Below are positions 32,578-41,085 of a stretch of 64,000 nt of DNA, one piece after another. The translations under genes and the position numbers were made by a program. Positions within the stretch are counted from its first letter, which is position 1. Each line of letters opens with the position of its first letter. The notes beneath the pieces are model-generated. The model did not search any database. It saw only the letters and a program-made list of their open reading frames with translations, and was not told where the DNA came from. Source of the DNA: Hymenobacter sp. HSC-4F20 (GTDB taxonomy: Bacteria; Bacteroidota; Bacteroidia; Cytophagales; Hymenobacteraceae); NCBI RefSeq assembly GCF_019599275.1, contig NZ_JAHZTD010000005.1, forward strand, positions 46,840 to 110,839, read 5' to 3'.

Positions 32578-32620
32578 AAGGCCGCACCGCAGCGGAGCGC
32601 GCCGCCGTCTGCTGGGTGAG

Positions 32621-33199
32621 CTATTGCCCTGACTGCGGCGGAGTGAGCTGCTCCACTATACGCGCAATGCGGCGCTGCCGCGTTTCGGGCCGACGCGCGG
32701 CAGCCAACTGCTGGAGGTGCTGCTTGCGGCTACTGGGAGCCAAGTGGGAAAAGCTCTGCTCAGCGCCGGGGGTAGCAGCCAGGGCCGCGGCCAAGTCAGG
32801 CGGCACCCGCAGGGCATCTACCTCGTCCAGCGCGGTCCAGCTGCCGTCCTGTTGCGCGGCGGCTATCTTGACCTGTCCGGCTGGCATGAGCAGCCCCGCG
32901 GCACGGAGCTGCTCGATGCGCTTTTTGTTGACTGCCGACCATACGCTGCCTTTTCTGCGGGGCGAAAAGTACAGGTGAAAGCGGCTGGCGTCGACCTTGC
33001 GGGGCAACGAGTCGATCCAGCCGAAGCACAGGGCTTCTTCCACAGCTTCGGCGTAGCTGAGGCGGGGCGGGCCGCTGCCTTTCTTGTAGAGTACCAGCCA
33101 GATACCTACCGAGTGAGTATGGTGGGCTGCCAGCCACGCCCGCCACTCCGGGCGGCTGGGGGCATCCACTACTTCCAGCGAATCCAGTTTCGTAGCCAT
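32621..33199 (-). CDS. YdeI/OmdA-family protein
   Basis: 192 residues from ATG 33199. The signature W-R-A-W-L-A-A-H-H, G-I-W-L-V-L-Y-K-K-G-S-G, E-A-L-C-F-G-W-I-D-S-L-P-R-K and F-S-P-R-R-K-G-S-V-W-S is that of the YdeI/OmpD-associated (bacteriocin-protection) family, followed by the C-terminal helical tail R-R-P-E-T-R-Q-R-R-I-A. The same tail pattern ends the DUF1905 protein at 21325. Cytoplasmic; role unsettled in the literature. Confidence 0.9.
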   Translation of the reverse strand: MATKLDSLEVVDAPSRPEWRAWLAAHHTHSVGIWLVLYKKGSGPPRLSYAEAVEEALCFGWIDSLPRKVDASRFHLYFSPRRKGSVWSAVNKKRIEQLRAAGLLMPAGQVKIAAAQQDGSWTALDEVDALRVPPDLAAALAATPGAEQSFSHLAPSSRKQHLQQLAAARRPETRQRRIARIVEQLTPPQSGQ

Positions 33200-33290
33200 G
33201 CGGTAAAATACATTGTGGCACACCCAGGTCCTAACCTCCGGGCCTTCTGCCGGTTTACTTCATCATTTCCTTTCCTTACGCACCCAACGT

Positions 33291-34241
33291 ATGCAACACC
33301 GTGAACTGGGCCGCTCCGGCCTGCGCATCGCGCCCCTTGTGCTGGGCGGCAACGTTTTTGGCTGGACGGCCGACGAAGCTACTTCCTTCCGTATTCTCGA
33401 CGCCTTTGTGGCCGGGGGCGGCAACGCCATTGATACTGCCGACGGCTACTCCGTGTGGGTGCCGGGCCACGTGGGCGGCGAGTCGGAAACTATCCTTGGC
33501 AAGTGGCTGCGGCAGCGGGGCCGCCGCGACGACGTGGTTCTTGCCACCAAGGTCGGCTGGGAAGTCAACCCCGAAAACAAGGGCCTGCGGAAAGACTACA
33601 TCCTGCGTGCCGTAGAAGGCTCGCTCCAGCGCCTGCAAACCGACTACATCGACCTCTACCAGTCGCACAAAGACGACCCCACGACGCCCGTGGAAGAAAC
33701 CCTGGAAGCGTATGCCCGCCTGGTGCAGCAGGGCAAGGTTCGGGTAATCGGGGCCTCGAACTTTGAGGCGGCCCGCCTGCGCGAGTCGGTGGAGGCCAGC
33801 GCCCGCCTGGGCTTCCCGCGCTACGAGACGTTGCAGCCGCTCTACAACCTCTACGACCGGTCCGAGTTTGAGCAGGAGCTACTACCCCTGGTACAAGAAT
33901 ACCAGATGGGCGTGATTCCTTACTATGGGCTGGCCGCAGGCTTCCTTACCGGCAAGTACCGCACCGAGGCCGACCTGCAAAAAAGTGCCCGCGGCGGCGG
34001 TGTGGGCCAGAAATACCTCAACGAGAAAGGGCTGCGGATTCTCGGGGCACTGGATGCCGTGGCAGCCCGGCAGCAGGCCACGCCCGCCCAGGTGGCCCTG
34101 GCCTGGCTGCTGGCCCAACCCGGCCTGACGGCACCCATTGCCAGCGCTACCAGCCCCGAGCAGGTGCAGGAGCTGCTGCACGCTACCGAGCTGCAGCTAA
34201 GCCCCGAAGACCTGACGCAACTGGGGCAGGCTAGCGCCTAG
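33291..34241 (+). CDS. Aldo/keto reductase
   Basis: 316 residues from ATG 33291. The start R-E-L-G-R-S-G-L-R-I-A-P-L-V-L-G-G-N-V-F-G-W and the catalytic set D-T-A-D-G-Y (Asp, Tyr), A-T-K-V-G-W (Lys) and Y-Q-S-H-K-D-D (His) define an NADPH-dependent aldo/keto reductase barrel. G-A-S-N-F-E and the C-terminal P-I-A-S-A-T-S-P-E-Q cofactor loop are intact. The substrate is probably a small aldehyde or ketone, not identifiable here. It is a single gene ended by a strong hairpin. Confidence 0.94.
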   Translation: MQHRELGRSGLRIAPLVLGGNVFGWTADEATSFRILDAFVAGGGNAIDTADGYSVWVPGHVGGESETILGKWLRQRGRRDDVVLATKVGWEVNPENKGLRKDYILRAVEGSLQRLQTDYIDLYQSHKDDPTTPVEETLEAYARLVQQGKVRVIGASNFEAARLRESVEASARLGFPRYETLQPLYNLYDRSEFEQELLPLVQEYQMGVIPYYGLAAGFLTGKYRTEADLQKSARGGGVGQKYLNEKGLRILGALDAVAARQQATPAQVALAWLLAQPGLTAPIASATSPEQVQELLHATELQLSPEDLTQLGQASA

Positions 34242-34250
34242 CTCTGCCTC

Positions 34251-34301
34251 TGCCACGTGCCCCGGCCGGAGTAGCTGCTACTCCGGCCGGGGCACGTGGC
34301 A
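34251..34301. repeat. 24-bp perfect hairpin after the aldo/keto reductase
   Basis: Arms 34251-34274 and 34278-34301 (starting TGCCACGTGCCCC) are perfect complements with spacer CTG. There is no T run. It starts nine bases after the stop codon. Confidence 0.8.
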
Positions 34302-34484
34302 TTGGGCCTGCTCTGCTCCCGGCTGGCAACTCTGTCGCGGCGGAGGTGTGGGGGCTACCCCAGGTGGGCCCCGGCAGGTGTTGTAAGCAAACAAGAAGGA
34401 AAAATATGGTCGGCATGCCGACATCTTTCTATTGACTCGGCCGTCCTTCCCTATCTTACCGACTGAGTGTTTTCCTTGTCCTCC

Positions 34485-34988
34485 ATGACCATTCGTACCG
34501 CTACCCGGCCCGACCTCGACAACCTGTATAGTATCTGGACTGAGCTGATGGACGAGCATCAGACCTATCACCCCATCTTTGGCTACCACCGGCTAGCCGA
34601 AGCGGAGTTGAAACGGGTGCTGCTACAGCGGCTGCAGGAGCCGTACACGCGGTTTTTCATTGTGGAAAGTTCCGAGGGGCTGGCCGGGCTGCTCGTGGCT
34701 ATGTACCAGATTGGCAACAATGGCATGCACTTTAACCGGCGCGGCTACATTGCCGAAACTATTGTGCGGCCCCAGTTTCGGCGTACCGGCCTGGGGCGGC
34801 TGCTATTTGAAACGGCCCGCGAATGGCTGACCCGCCAGGGTGCCGACCACTTAGAATTGCAGGTGGCCGTAGCCAACCCCGGGGGGCAGCAGTTCTGGGC
34901 CGCTTTGGGCTTTACTCCCGCTACCTACCACCTGATGCTGCCCCTATCCGCGCCGGCTAACCCAGCCGCTACCGGCCAGCCATATTAA
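34485..34988 (+). CDS. GNAT-family acetyltransferase
   Basis: 167 residues from ATG 34485. The acetyl-CoA motif is I-V-R-P-Q-F-R-R-T-G-L-G-R-L-L-F, after the central strand Y-I-A-E-T-I-V, and the fold ends with L-Q-V-A-V-A-N-P-G-G-Q-Q-F-W-A-A-L-G-F, standard for N-acetyltransferases. Substrate unknown. A GTG 18 bases upstream is an alternative start. It appears to be a single-gene unit. Confidence 0.9.
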   Translation: MTIRTATRPDLDNLYSIWTELMDEHQTYHPIFGYHRLAEAELKRVLLQRLQEPYTRFFIVESSEGLAGLLVAMYQIGNNGMHFNRRGYIAETIVRPQFRRTGLGRLLFETAREWLTRQGADHLELQVAVANPGGQQFWAALGFTPATYHLMLPLSAPANPAATGQPY

Positions 34989-35069
34989 TGTCGATTTAAT
35001 TAACTGTGCAGCTACTACCTGCGTTAGACCGAACACGGCCAAGCTGGCCGGTCTGCTTTTCTGCTGTGT

Positions 35070-35783
35070 ATGCTTCTTGCCGCCGATATCCAGCCCTTTG
35101 ACTGGAAACGCTTACTGATTTCCGATACTGCTCCTCCTCTTTTCCTGCTGGAAATTGCCTTCCGTTGCGTAGTCACCTATCTGCTGGTGCTGGGAGCCTT
35201 GCGTGTAACGGGCCGGCGCGGGGTGCGTCAGCTCTCTATCTTCGAGCTAAGCATTATCCTGGCGCTGGGCTCGGCTGCCGGCGACGCCATGTTTTACGAC
35301 GACGTGCCGATGCTGCACGTAACGGTAGTATTCGTGGTGGTTTCGGTGCTGTACTTGCTGTTCAATTGGCTCACAGAGCACTATCCTCGTTTCTCCGACT
35401 GGCTGGAAGGGGCCCCCATCCTGCTAATCGAGAATGGAGAAGTGAAGTTTGACGTTCTGAAAAATCAGAACCTGACCCAAAAAGAGCTATTTGGGGAGTT
35501 GCGCCAACACCAGGTGGAGCACCTGGGGCAGGTACGCCGCGCCTACATGGAGGCTACTGGCAACGTGAGCATCTACTTTTTCGAGGATGCTGACGTGCGG
35601 CCTGGTCTGCCGATCTGGCCGGAGCGCCTAAAGCAACTAGAGCACCGGGTGGACGAAGCCGGACCGCATGCCTGCACCTGTTGCGGCCACGTGCAGCAGC
35701 TGCCCCGCGGCGGGGTTGCCCGCTGCCCGGTGTGCCACGAAGACGCCTGGGTGCCCGCCTGCACCGATAGGCGCGTGCAGTAA
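35070..35783 (+). CDS. DUF421 (YetF-type) membrane protein with C-terminal zinc ribbon
   Basis: 237 residues. Three membrane helices at the N-terminus (about 20-90) lead to the DUF421 domain with G-R-R-G-V-R-Q-L-S-I-F-E-L, F-S-D-W-L-E-G-A-P-I-L-L-I-E-N-G and Q-N-L-T-Q-K-E-L-F. After residue 200 comes an extra segment C-T-C-C-G-H-V, then C-P-V-C-H-E-D-A-W, whose Cys pairs look like a zinc ribbon. The usual DUF421 protein lacks or has a different ending. Function is unknown; the ribbon suggests a metal-bound regulatory or protein-contact role. Confidence 0.88.
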   Translation: MLLAADIQPFDWKRLLISDTAPPLFLLEIAFRCVVTYLLVLGALRVTGRRGVRQLSIFELSIILALGSAAGDAMFYDDVPMLHVTVVFVVVSVLYLLFNWLTEHYPRFSDWLEGAPILLIENGEVKFDVLKNQNLTQKELFGELRQHQVEHLGQVRRAYMEATGNVSIYFFEDADVRPGLPIWPERLKQLEHRVDEAGPHACTCCGHVQQLPRGGVARCPVCHEDAWVPACTDRRVQ

Positions 35784-35828
35784 CGCCATCCTTTCGTACG
35801 CCACTTTTCTCCAACCCACCACTACATT

Positions 35829-36443
35829 TTACGCTGGCGGGGCCGCCGCCCGCAGCTGGGTGGTCAGCCATTGTACTACATCGGTGTCAACCTGGTCGCG
35901 GCACTCATCTAGTCCGTGGCCGCAGCCGGGGTAGAGCAGGAGTTGCTTGGGTTGCCGGGCCCGCTCATAAATACTTTCAGAGCAACGATGGGGCAGTATC
36001 TCATCGTTGGTGCCGTGCAGCACCAGTAAGGGCCGGGGACTTATACGCGGGGCCAGGTCAGTGCCGTAGGTTTGGCTACTCATGGCCACTACGGCCGTCA
36101 CGGCGGGAGTTAGCGCACCAGCACTGATGACTACCGCCCCCCCGAATGAGTGCCCGACCAGGGCAACGGCTCCGTAGCCACGATGCTCCACCAGGTACTG
36201 CACGGCCAGCAAGACATCCACCACGCACTCCTCTAAGTAATTGGGCTTGCGGTAGTGCAGGCGCAGAGAGGCCACACCCTGCGCCACCAGCTGCCCGGCT
36301 AACCGCGGATACATGCCCCACGCAGGCCCATCGAGACCCCCACCCGCGCCCCCGACCCACACCACCACGGCGGCCCCGGCGGCAGCCGGATGCAGGCGCG
36401 CGGTCAGTGAGCCGGCGTTGGTACGCAGCGTGAGTTCTTCCAC
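35829..36443 (-). CDS. Alpha/beta hydrolase (dienelactone-hydrolase-like)
   Basis: 204 residues, starting at GTG 36443, with a stop codon two codons upstream and no ATG before the core. Strands lead to V-A-L-V-G-H-S-F-G-G-A-V (nucleophile Ser), L-V-L-H-G-T-N-D-E-I-L-P (acid Asp) and P-G-C-G-H-G-L-D-E (catalytic His), a complete triad. No signal peptide, so cytoplasmic. Size fits a compact hydrolase. Substrate unknown. Confidence 0.87.
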   Translation of the reverse strand: MEELTLRTNAGSLTARLHPAAAGAAVVVWVGGAGGGLDGPAWGMYPRLAGQLVAQGVASLRLHYRKPNYLEECVVDVLLAVQYLVEHRGYGAVALVGHSFGGAVVISAGALTPAVTAVVAMSSQTYGTDLAPRISPRPLLVLHGTNDEILPHRCSESIYERARQPKQLLLYPGCGHGLDECRDQVDTDVVQWLTTQLRAAAPPA

Positions 36444-36615
36444 CCCTTAAGCTTGGCGGTCTACCGTTACTGTTTCTAACACATATTCCTGCGGTTGTCG
36501 TTGCTGCCGTGCCATACGCGTACTGCTTTATCGTTGCTCAAGAGGTGTACTACTGCGGGCCGAAAATGATGCAGCTGAGGTAGCCGGCAAGGGTGCTACC
36601 GGCCTGCGTATTGTC

Positions 36616-36623
36616 TAGCTTTG
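36616..36623 (+). promoter_or_regulatory. -7 box (TAGCTTTG) for the VOC gene
   Basis: An exact TAnnTTTG match ending 27 bases before the ATG at 36651. Confidence 0.5.
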
Positions 36624-36650
36624 TGGCCTACCCTTCTTGCGCCGCTAGCC

Positions 36651-37040
36651 ATGTTGCCCCTGCTCCACGTTCATCATATTGCCATTATCTGCGCCGATTA
36701 CTCTCGCTCGAAGCAGTTTTATACCGAAGTGCTGGGCCTGCGCATACTCCGGGAAGTATACCGCGCCGAGCGAGAATCGTGGAAGCTGGATTTAGCCCTG
36801 GGCGAGCAGTACATCATCGAGCTGTTTTCCTTTCCGCAGCCGCCCGCCCGCCTCACCCAGCCCGAAGCCACTGGCCTGCGCCACCTGGCCTTTGCCGTTT
36901 CCGATATAGACCTCACGGTGCTTCACCTCCGCCGCCACGGGGTAGTGGCGGAGCCAATGCGGGTAGATGAGTTTACTGGCCGGCGCTTCACCTTTATTCA
37001 GGACCCCGACGGGCTACCTCTGGAATTCTATGAGCAGTAG
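36651..37040 (+). CDS. VOC-superfamily (glyoxalase-like) metalloenzyme
   Basis: 129 residues from ATG 36651. It begins L-L-H-V-H-H-I-A-I-I-C-A-D-Y-S-R-S and has Y-I-I-E-L-F-S-F-P, T-G-L-R-H-L-A-F-A-V and I-Q-D-P-D-G-L-P-L-E-F-Y-E, the two beta-alpha-beta-beta-beta halves of the vicinal oxygen chelate fold with metal ligands His, Glu, His and Glu. This matches the YaeR/SMU1112c branch; true glyoxalase activity is not assured. Confidence 0.9.
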   Translation: MLPLLHVHHIAIICADYSRSKQFYTEVLGLRILREVYRAERESWKLDLALGEQYIIELFSFPQPPARLTQPEATGLRHLAFAVSDIDLTVLHLRRHGVVAEPMRVDEFTGRRFTFIQDPDGLPLEFYEQ

Positions 37041-37081
37041 CCGCGCTTGCCGGGCCTTTGCTCAGGAAAGATGCCGGCCAC

Positions 37082-37115
37082 AAAAAAGCCCACTGCTGCT
37101 CGCAGTGGGCTTTTT
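37082..37115. terminator. Bidirectional terminator between VOC and GH5 genes
   Basis: A run, stem GCCCACTGC/GCAGTGGGC with loop TGCTC, then TTTTT. It serves both convergent genes. Confidence 0.9.
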
Positions 37116-37132
37116 CACGAAGAAAAGCGGCG

Positions 37133-40100
37133 TTATTCCACCACCAGCTTCTGCACTACCTTGCCACCGGGCAGCTCGGCTTCCAGCAAGTAAATGCCTT
37201 TGGAGAGCTGGTGCTGCACAGTTACCTCGGCGGTGTTCTTGGCCGGTAGCCGCGTCAGCACGGCCCGGCCCGTAAGGTCGCGCACCACGAGGCGGGCTGG
37301 TAGTCGGCTGCTATCGGCGAAGCGCACCCGGAAGCTGCCGTGGCTAGGATTAGGATACACCACCAGCGCACCCGCGGCCTGCGCCGACTGGCTGCTGAGC
37401 ACCGATTGGTATCGGGCTTCCAGCCAGTTCAGGTTAAACGAGCCGGTTTGCACGAGCACGCGCAGCACGTGGCGGCCCGCTGTGAGCGGTACGGCCCCGG
37501 GTACCGTGAAGGTGCGCCAGGTTTGCCAGCCGCCGGTAACGGCAAAGGTGGCCGTGTGCAAGTCCTGGGGAGTGCCGCTGTCCAGCAGCTGCAGCTTTAC
37601 GACGCCGGCCGTCGATTCGCTGGCCACCCGGTAGTCCATCTGGTACATACCATCCTGGGTCACATTCACCACAAAATCGAGGTAGTCGCCGGGCTCAGCG
37701 TGGCCTACGTTCAGGCCCCCGCCGGTGTCACTGCTGTTTTCGGTTTCCAGGCCGCTGTTTACGGAGAATTCTGCCGCCTTCATCCTACCCGGCAACTGGT
37801 GGCGGATAAGCTCGGTTTTGTTGAGGATGAATTCGGCGGTGAAAGCCTGCAAGGCCTCATTAGCGTATGTTTTCACGGTGCCATTGCCGTCGTAGCTCAC
37901 TTTTACTACGGTAGTGGGCGTGATGGTTTGGGGCAAGGTCAGCACCAGCTGCTGCTGGGTGTTCAGTGAGGCTGCACCCACCGTAGCGGGCGCCCCGTTG
38001 AGCAGCAAGCGAAAACCCTGGTTGCTGACGGAAGCCGAGGACACGGGCTTGTTTAAGGTCAGCAGCACGGCGGTACCCTCCGCGTTGGTCTGGCCCGATA
38101 CCAGCCGCAGGGGCGTGCCTGCGGGTACGCCCGTCAGGCGGAACTGCATCCAGTTCAGGTTAAACTCGCCCGATACCACGTCAATGCGAACCTGCTGGCT
38201 GCCGGCCGCCAGGCTAAACTCTTGCCCGGTAACGGTTTGCCAGGTTTGCCAGCCGCCGGTAGAAGCCACCGTCAGGGTTTCCAGCGGGGTAGTCTGCCCG
38301 TTGACCACGCTCGATACACGAATCACGCTGGGGCTGGCATTGGCGCTGGCCACCCGGTAGTCGACGCGGTAGGTGCCCGCTTCCTTTACTGTCACGTTGT
38401 AGCCGAAATAGTCGCCGGGGTTAAGGTAGCCCACCTGGGAGCCACCGCCCACATCGGCCGCGCCGCCAACGGTTACGCCTTCGTTTACGTCCAGCGCCTC
38501 AGCTTCCAGGCGGCCCGGAATCAGCTTCAGCGTGGCCGGATTTACCAGGTCCAGAGTTACGGGCTGGTCGGTGAAGGCAGCCAGGGCTACGGCGCCGGTG
38601 TTGGTAACGGTAGTGCCGGCGTAGCTCACCGTCACCACGTCGCCGTAGGTTACGGGCGTTGCCAGTGTAAGCACCAGCCGCTGCGGGCTGGTAGCGGGCT
38701 GCGCAGCCGCGCTGACGGTGGCGGCCGTGCCATTCACCTTCACGCTGAAACCGGTGGGCGCCGTTACCGGGGTCAGGGCTTGGTTAAACGTCAGTACAAC
38801 GCTCCGGCCGGCCTCCGCCGTAGTAGCCGCCAACAGCTGCGGGGCCGTGGTGGCTGCGTGTGGGGCACTGAACTGCAGGTAGTTGAGGTTGAACCCGCCA
38901 TTGAGTACGTGCAGCCGCAGGGCATTGGTGCCAGCAGCCAGGTACACGTCCTTAATCTCGGCTGAAGTCCACGCCGACCAGCTACCGGAACTGGGCAAGG
39001 TAATAGTTCTGGTCAGGGGCAGGCCATTGCTGCTCAGAGTGATTTGCCCCCCACCCGAGGCAGAGGCAATGCGCACCTGCACATCGTAAAGTCCGGCGGC
39101 GGGCACCTGCACGGTGTACTGCAGCCATTCTCCGGTTGAAATCCAGCCCACGTTGTAGCCGTTGGTTACGGCGTCGCGGTTGGTTTCAATGTCTACGCCA
39201 TCGTTGCGGTACACCCAGCCCTGGTTCCAGGCCTGGTACTGGTTGGTGTCGGAGTGGTAGGTGGCCGTATCCAGGTCGTAGTAGGCAGCGCCGTTACGGC
39301 CCAGGTCGTAGTTCACGGCAAAAAGCGGGGCTGTGGGGCTGAGCGTGTAGGGCTGAAACGGCCGGGTAGCGGTGGTAGCTACCTGCCGGAACAGCGCATC
39401 AATGTAGTCGGGGTGGTAGAAGGTGTTTTCGATTTTGTAGGCTTCGGCCAGGGCGGCCAGGCCAGCCACCGCTTCGCTGTCGGAAGGCCGGGCGCCTGAG
39501 CCCTTCCAGTAGTTGAGTACCTTCTCGTAGGCGGCGGGGCGGCGCACCTCCAGCGGGGTGTTCAGCCCTACCTTCTTTAGCGTCCACCACGACCAGCCGA
39601 TGTGGTTCTGCTCCAGCAGCTGAATAGCCGACCGGTGCCAGCTGTTGGAGTTCTCGCCCGATTCGCCCATCCAGAGCGGCACGTTGTAGCGGCTGCTCTG
39701 GTCCAGCATGCCCTGGATGGCGCTTTTGGTATTCGCGTTCCAGTACTTATGGAAGCTCATCACCACGTTATTGTCGTTCATGGGCCACAGGCCCGAGTGG
39801 TTGCCCGCCCAGCAGTTGCCCTCCACGTAAATAATGTGCTGCTTGTCTACCTCCCGGATGGCCGTAGTAATATCATTCAGCAGTGCTTTAAGCGGGGCGT
39901 TGGTTTGCTCGCTGCAGCCGTGCAGGTCGCCGGTGGGGTTGGTAAAGCCCCAGTTGGTTTCATTGATGAGGTCGTAGCCGCCAATCCAGGGCTCATTGGC
40001 GTAGTGCTCGGCAATGCGCCGCCACAGGGCCACCGTTTTCTGGCGGTTGGCTGCACTCTGCCACAGGCTAGGCTTGGTGGGGTCGTAGTCGGAAATGGCC

Positions 40101-40621
40101 GCGTCGGTGCCCTGCCCGCCGGGGGCAGCGTGCAGGTCCAGGATCAGGTAGATGCGGTTAGCCTTGCACCAGGCCAGCAGCCGGTCGGTCAGCTCGAAAC
40201 CCTTGGGCCGCCAGGTGTTCTGGCCCGCCACCGGCTCCTCCTCAATAGGGGCCGTGAACAGGTTGTAGTGCAAGGGCACCCGGATGGAGTTGAAGCCCCA
40301 GCGGGCCAGGGAGTCCACGTCGCGCTTGGTGATGTAATTGGCCAGCCAAGCATCGTAGAAAGCCTGGGTTTGCGCCTCGCCTACCAGCTCCCGGATTTTT
40401 GTCCGGATTTGGTACTGCGGGTTAGCAAAGCTTTCGGTCTGCAGCATGTAGCCTTCCTGGAGCATCCAGCCCCCGAGGCCCATGCCACGCAGGATTACTT
40501 CCTGACCCTGGTCGTTTACAATGCGGCGGCCATCGGCGCGCAGGAGTTGGCCGTAGCCAGAGGTGGTGCCCAGCAGCAACAGCAAGAGCCCGATGGCCCA
40601 TGCGGGTAGCAGTTTTCGCAT
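37133..40621 (-). CDS. Secreted GH5 glycosidase with CBM6-like modules and T9SS tail
   Basis: 1162 residues from ATG 40621 (MRKLLPAWAI signal peptide). The GH5 barrel spans about residues 25-390: L-R-G-M-G-L-G-G-W, acid/base Glu in Y-D-L-I-N-E-T-N-W-G, nucleophile Glu in L-W-M-G-E-S-G-E-N. A CBM6-like module follows (Y-N-V-G-W-I-S-T-G-E-W-L-Q-Y), then a SwmB/Ig-like domain, a second CBM6-like module (V-G-Y-L-N-P-G-D-Y-F-G-Y), a second SwmB-like domain and a third CBM6-like module (V-G-H-A-E-P-G-D-Y-L-D-F). The end V-Y-P-N-P-S-H-G-S-F ... K-V-V-Q-K-L-V-V-E is a T9SS sorting domain. Likely an extracellular beta-glucan or related polysaccharide hydrolase. Confidence 0.92.
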   Translation of the reverse strand: MRKLLPAWAIGLLLLLLGTTSGYGQLLRADGRRIVNDQGQEVILRGMGLGGWMLQEGYMLQTESFANPQYQIRTKIRELVGEAQTQAFYDAWLANYITKRDVDSLARWGFNSIRVPLHYNLFTAPIEEEPVAGQNTWRPKGFELTDRLLAWCKANRIYLILDLHAAPGGQGTDAAISDYDPTKPSLWQSAANRQKTVALWRRIAEHYANEPWIGGYDLINETNWGFTNPTGDLHGCSEQTNAPLKALLNDITTAIREVDKQHIIYVEGNCWAGNHSGLWPMNDNNVVMSFHKYWNANTKSAIQGMLDQSSRYNVPLWMGESGENSNSWHRSAIQLLEQNHIGWSWWTLKKVGLNTPLEVRRPAAYEKVLNYWKGSGARPSDSEAVAGLAALAEAYKIENTFYHPDYIDALFRQVATTATRPFQPYTLSPTAPLFAVNYDLGRNGAAYYDLDTATYHSDTNQYQAWNQGWVYRNDGVDIETNRDAVTNGYNVGWISTGEWLQYTVQVPAAGLYDVQVRIASASGGGQITLSSNGLPLTRTITLPSSGSWSAWTSAEIKDVYLAAGTNALRLHVLNGGFNLNYLQFSAPHAATTAPQLLAATTAEAGRSVVLTFNQALTPVTAPTGFSVKVNGTAATVSAAAQPATSPQRLVLTLATPVTYGDVVTVSYAGTTVTNTGAVALAAFTDQPVTLDLVNPATLKLIPGRLEAEALDVNEGVTVGGAADVGGGSQVGYLNPGDYFGYNVTVKEAGTYRVDYRVASANASPSVIRVSSVVNGQTTPLETLTVASTGGWQTWQTVTGQEFSLAAGSQQVRIDVVSGEFNLNWMQFRLTGVPAGTPLRLVSGQTNAEGTAVLLTLNKPVSSASVSNQGFRLLLNGAPATVGAASLNTQQQLVLTLPQTITPTTVVKVSYDGNGTVKTYANEALQAFTAEFILNKTELIRHQLPGRMKAAEFSVNSGLETENSSDTGGGLNVGHAEPGDYLDFVVNVTQDGMYQMDYRVASESTAGVVKLQLLDSGTPQDLHTATFAVTGGWQTWRTFTVPGAVPLTAGRHVLRVLVQTGSFNLNWLEARYQSVLSSQSAQAAGALVVYPNPSHGSFRVRFADSSRLPARLVVRDLTGRAVLTRLPAKNTAEVTVQHQLSKGIYLLEAELPGGKVVQKLVVE

Positions 40622-41085
40622 AAGATATGGTGGGTTTGGAAAGGTTGACGCGGGGACGGAGGGTAGCCGGCTTAGGCTACCGCAGATAAACAACACGTTG
40701 GATATAGGTAAGCTAAAAGAGAATAATACCCGGAAGAAACGGCAAAAACCAGCAAGTAAAAAGCTTTCTGGTGCAGGTTTTGCGCCTTTTCCCGGCTACA
40801 GCCGAACTCACTTGCGCCGTAAGTGTATAGGGCTTCCTACCCTAAAGCGGCTATTTAGTAGCCTGCTACCTGTTCTGCGTGTGCCTATACTGCATTATGT
40901 CCTTGACTTCATTTTGTAAGGCTACCTGCGGCAAGTAGCCCCGCCAGGAGGTAGCCAAGCACGTAAGGCCGGTGCGCCTTCTACCTGGGTTTAGAGGCCT
41001 AGCTCAACCGTTTTTAGCATACTAGCGCGGTATTTCACGTAGTTTATCCTTATGAACCCGTGTTCCGTTCTACCTTGCTCCCGTT
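40622..41085. other. Divergent promoter region between GH5 and serA
   Basis: 464 bases, less GC-rich than average, with no convincing gene. It holds the upstream region of the GH5 gene and the -7-like box at 41071 for the SerB-SerA gene. A weak 6-bp hairpin (GGCTAC/GTAGCC near 40920) is the only other structure seen. Confidence 0.4.
41071..41078 (+). promoter_or_regulatory. -7-like box (TACCTTGC) next to serA start
   Basis: TACCTTGC ends seven bases before ATG 41086. The string TCCCGTTATG that follows is also found at the pyrG start at 49485. Confidence 0.35.

Noticed and set aside
39602..40609. A 335-codon plus-strand frame opposite the GH5 barrel
   Set aside because: It lies antisense to catalytic motifs of the GH5 domain and has shadow composition.
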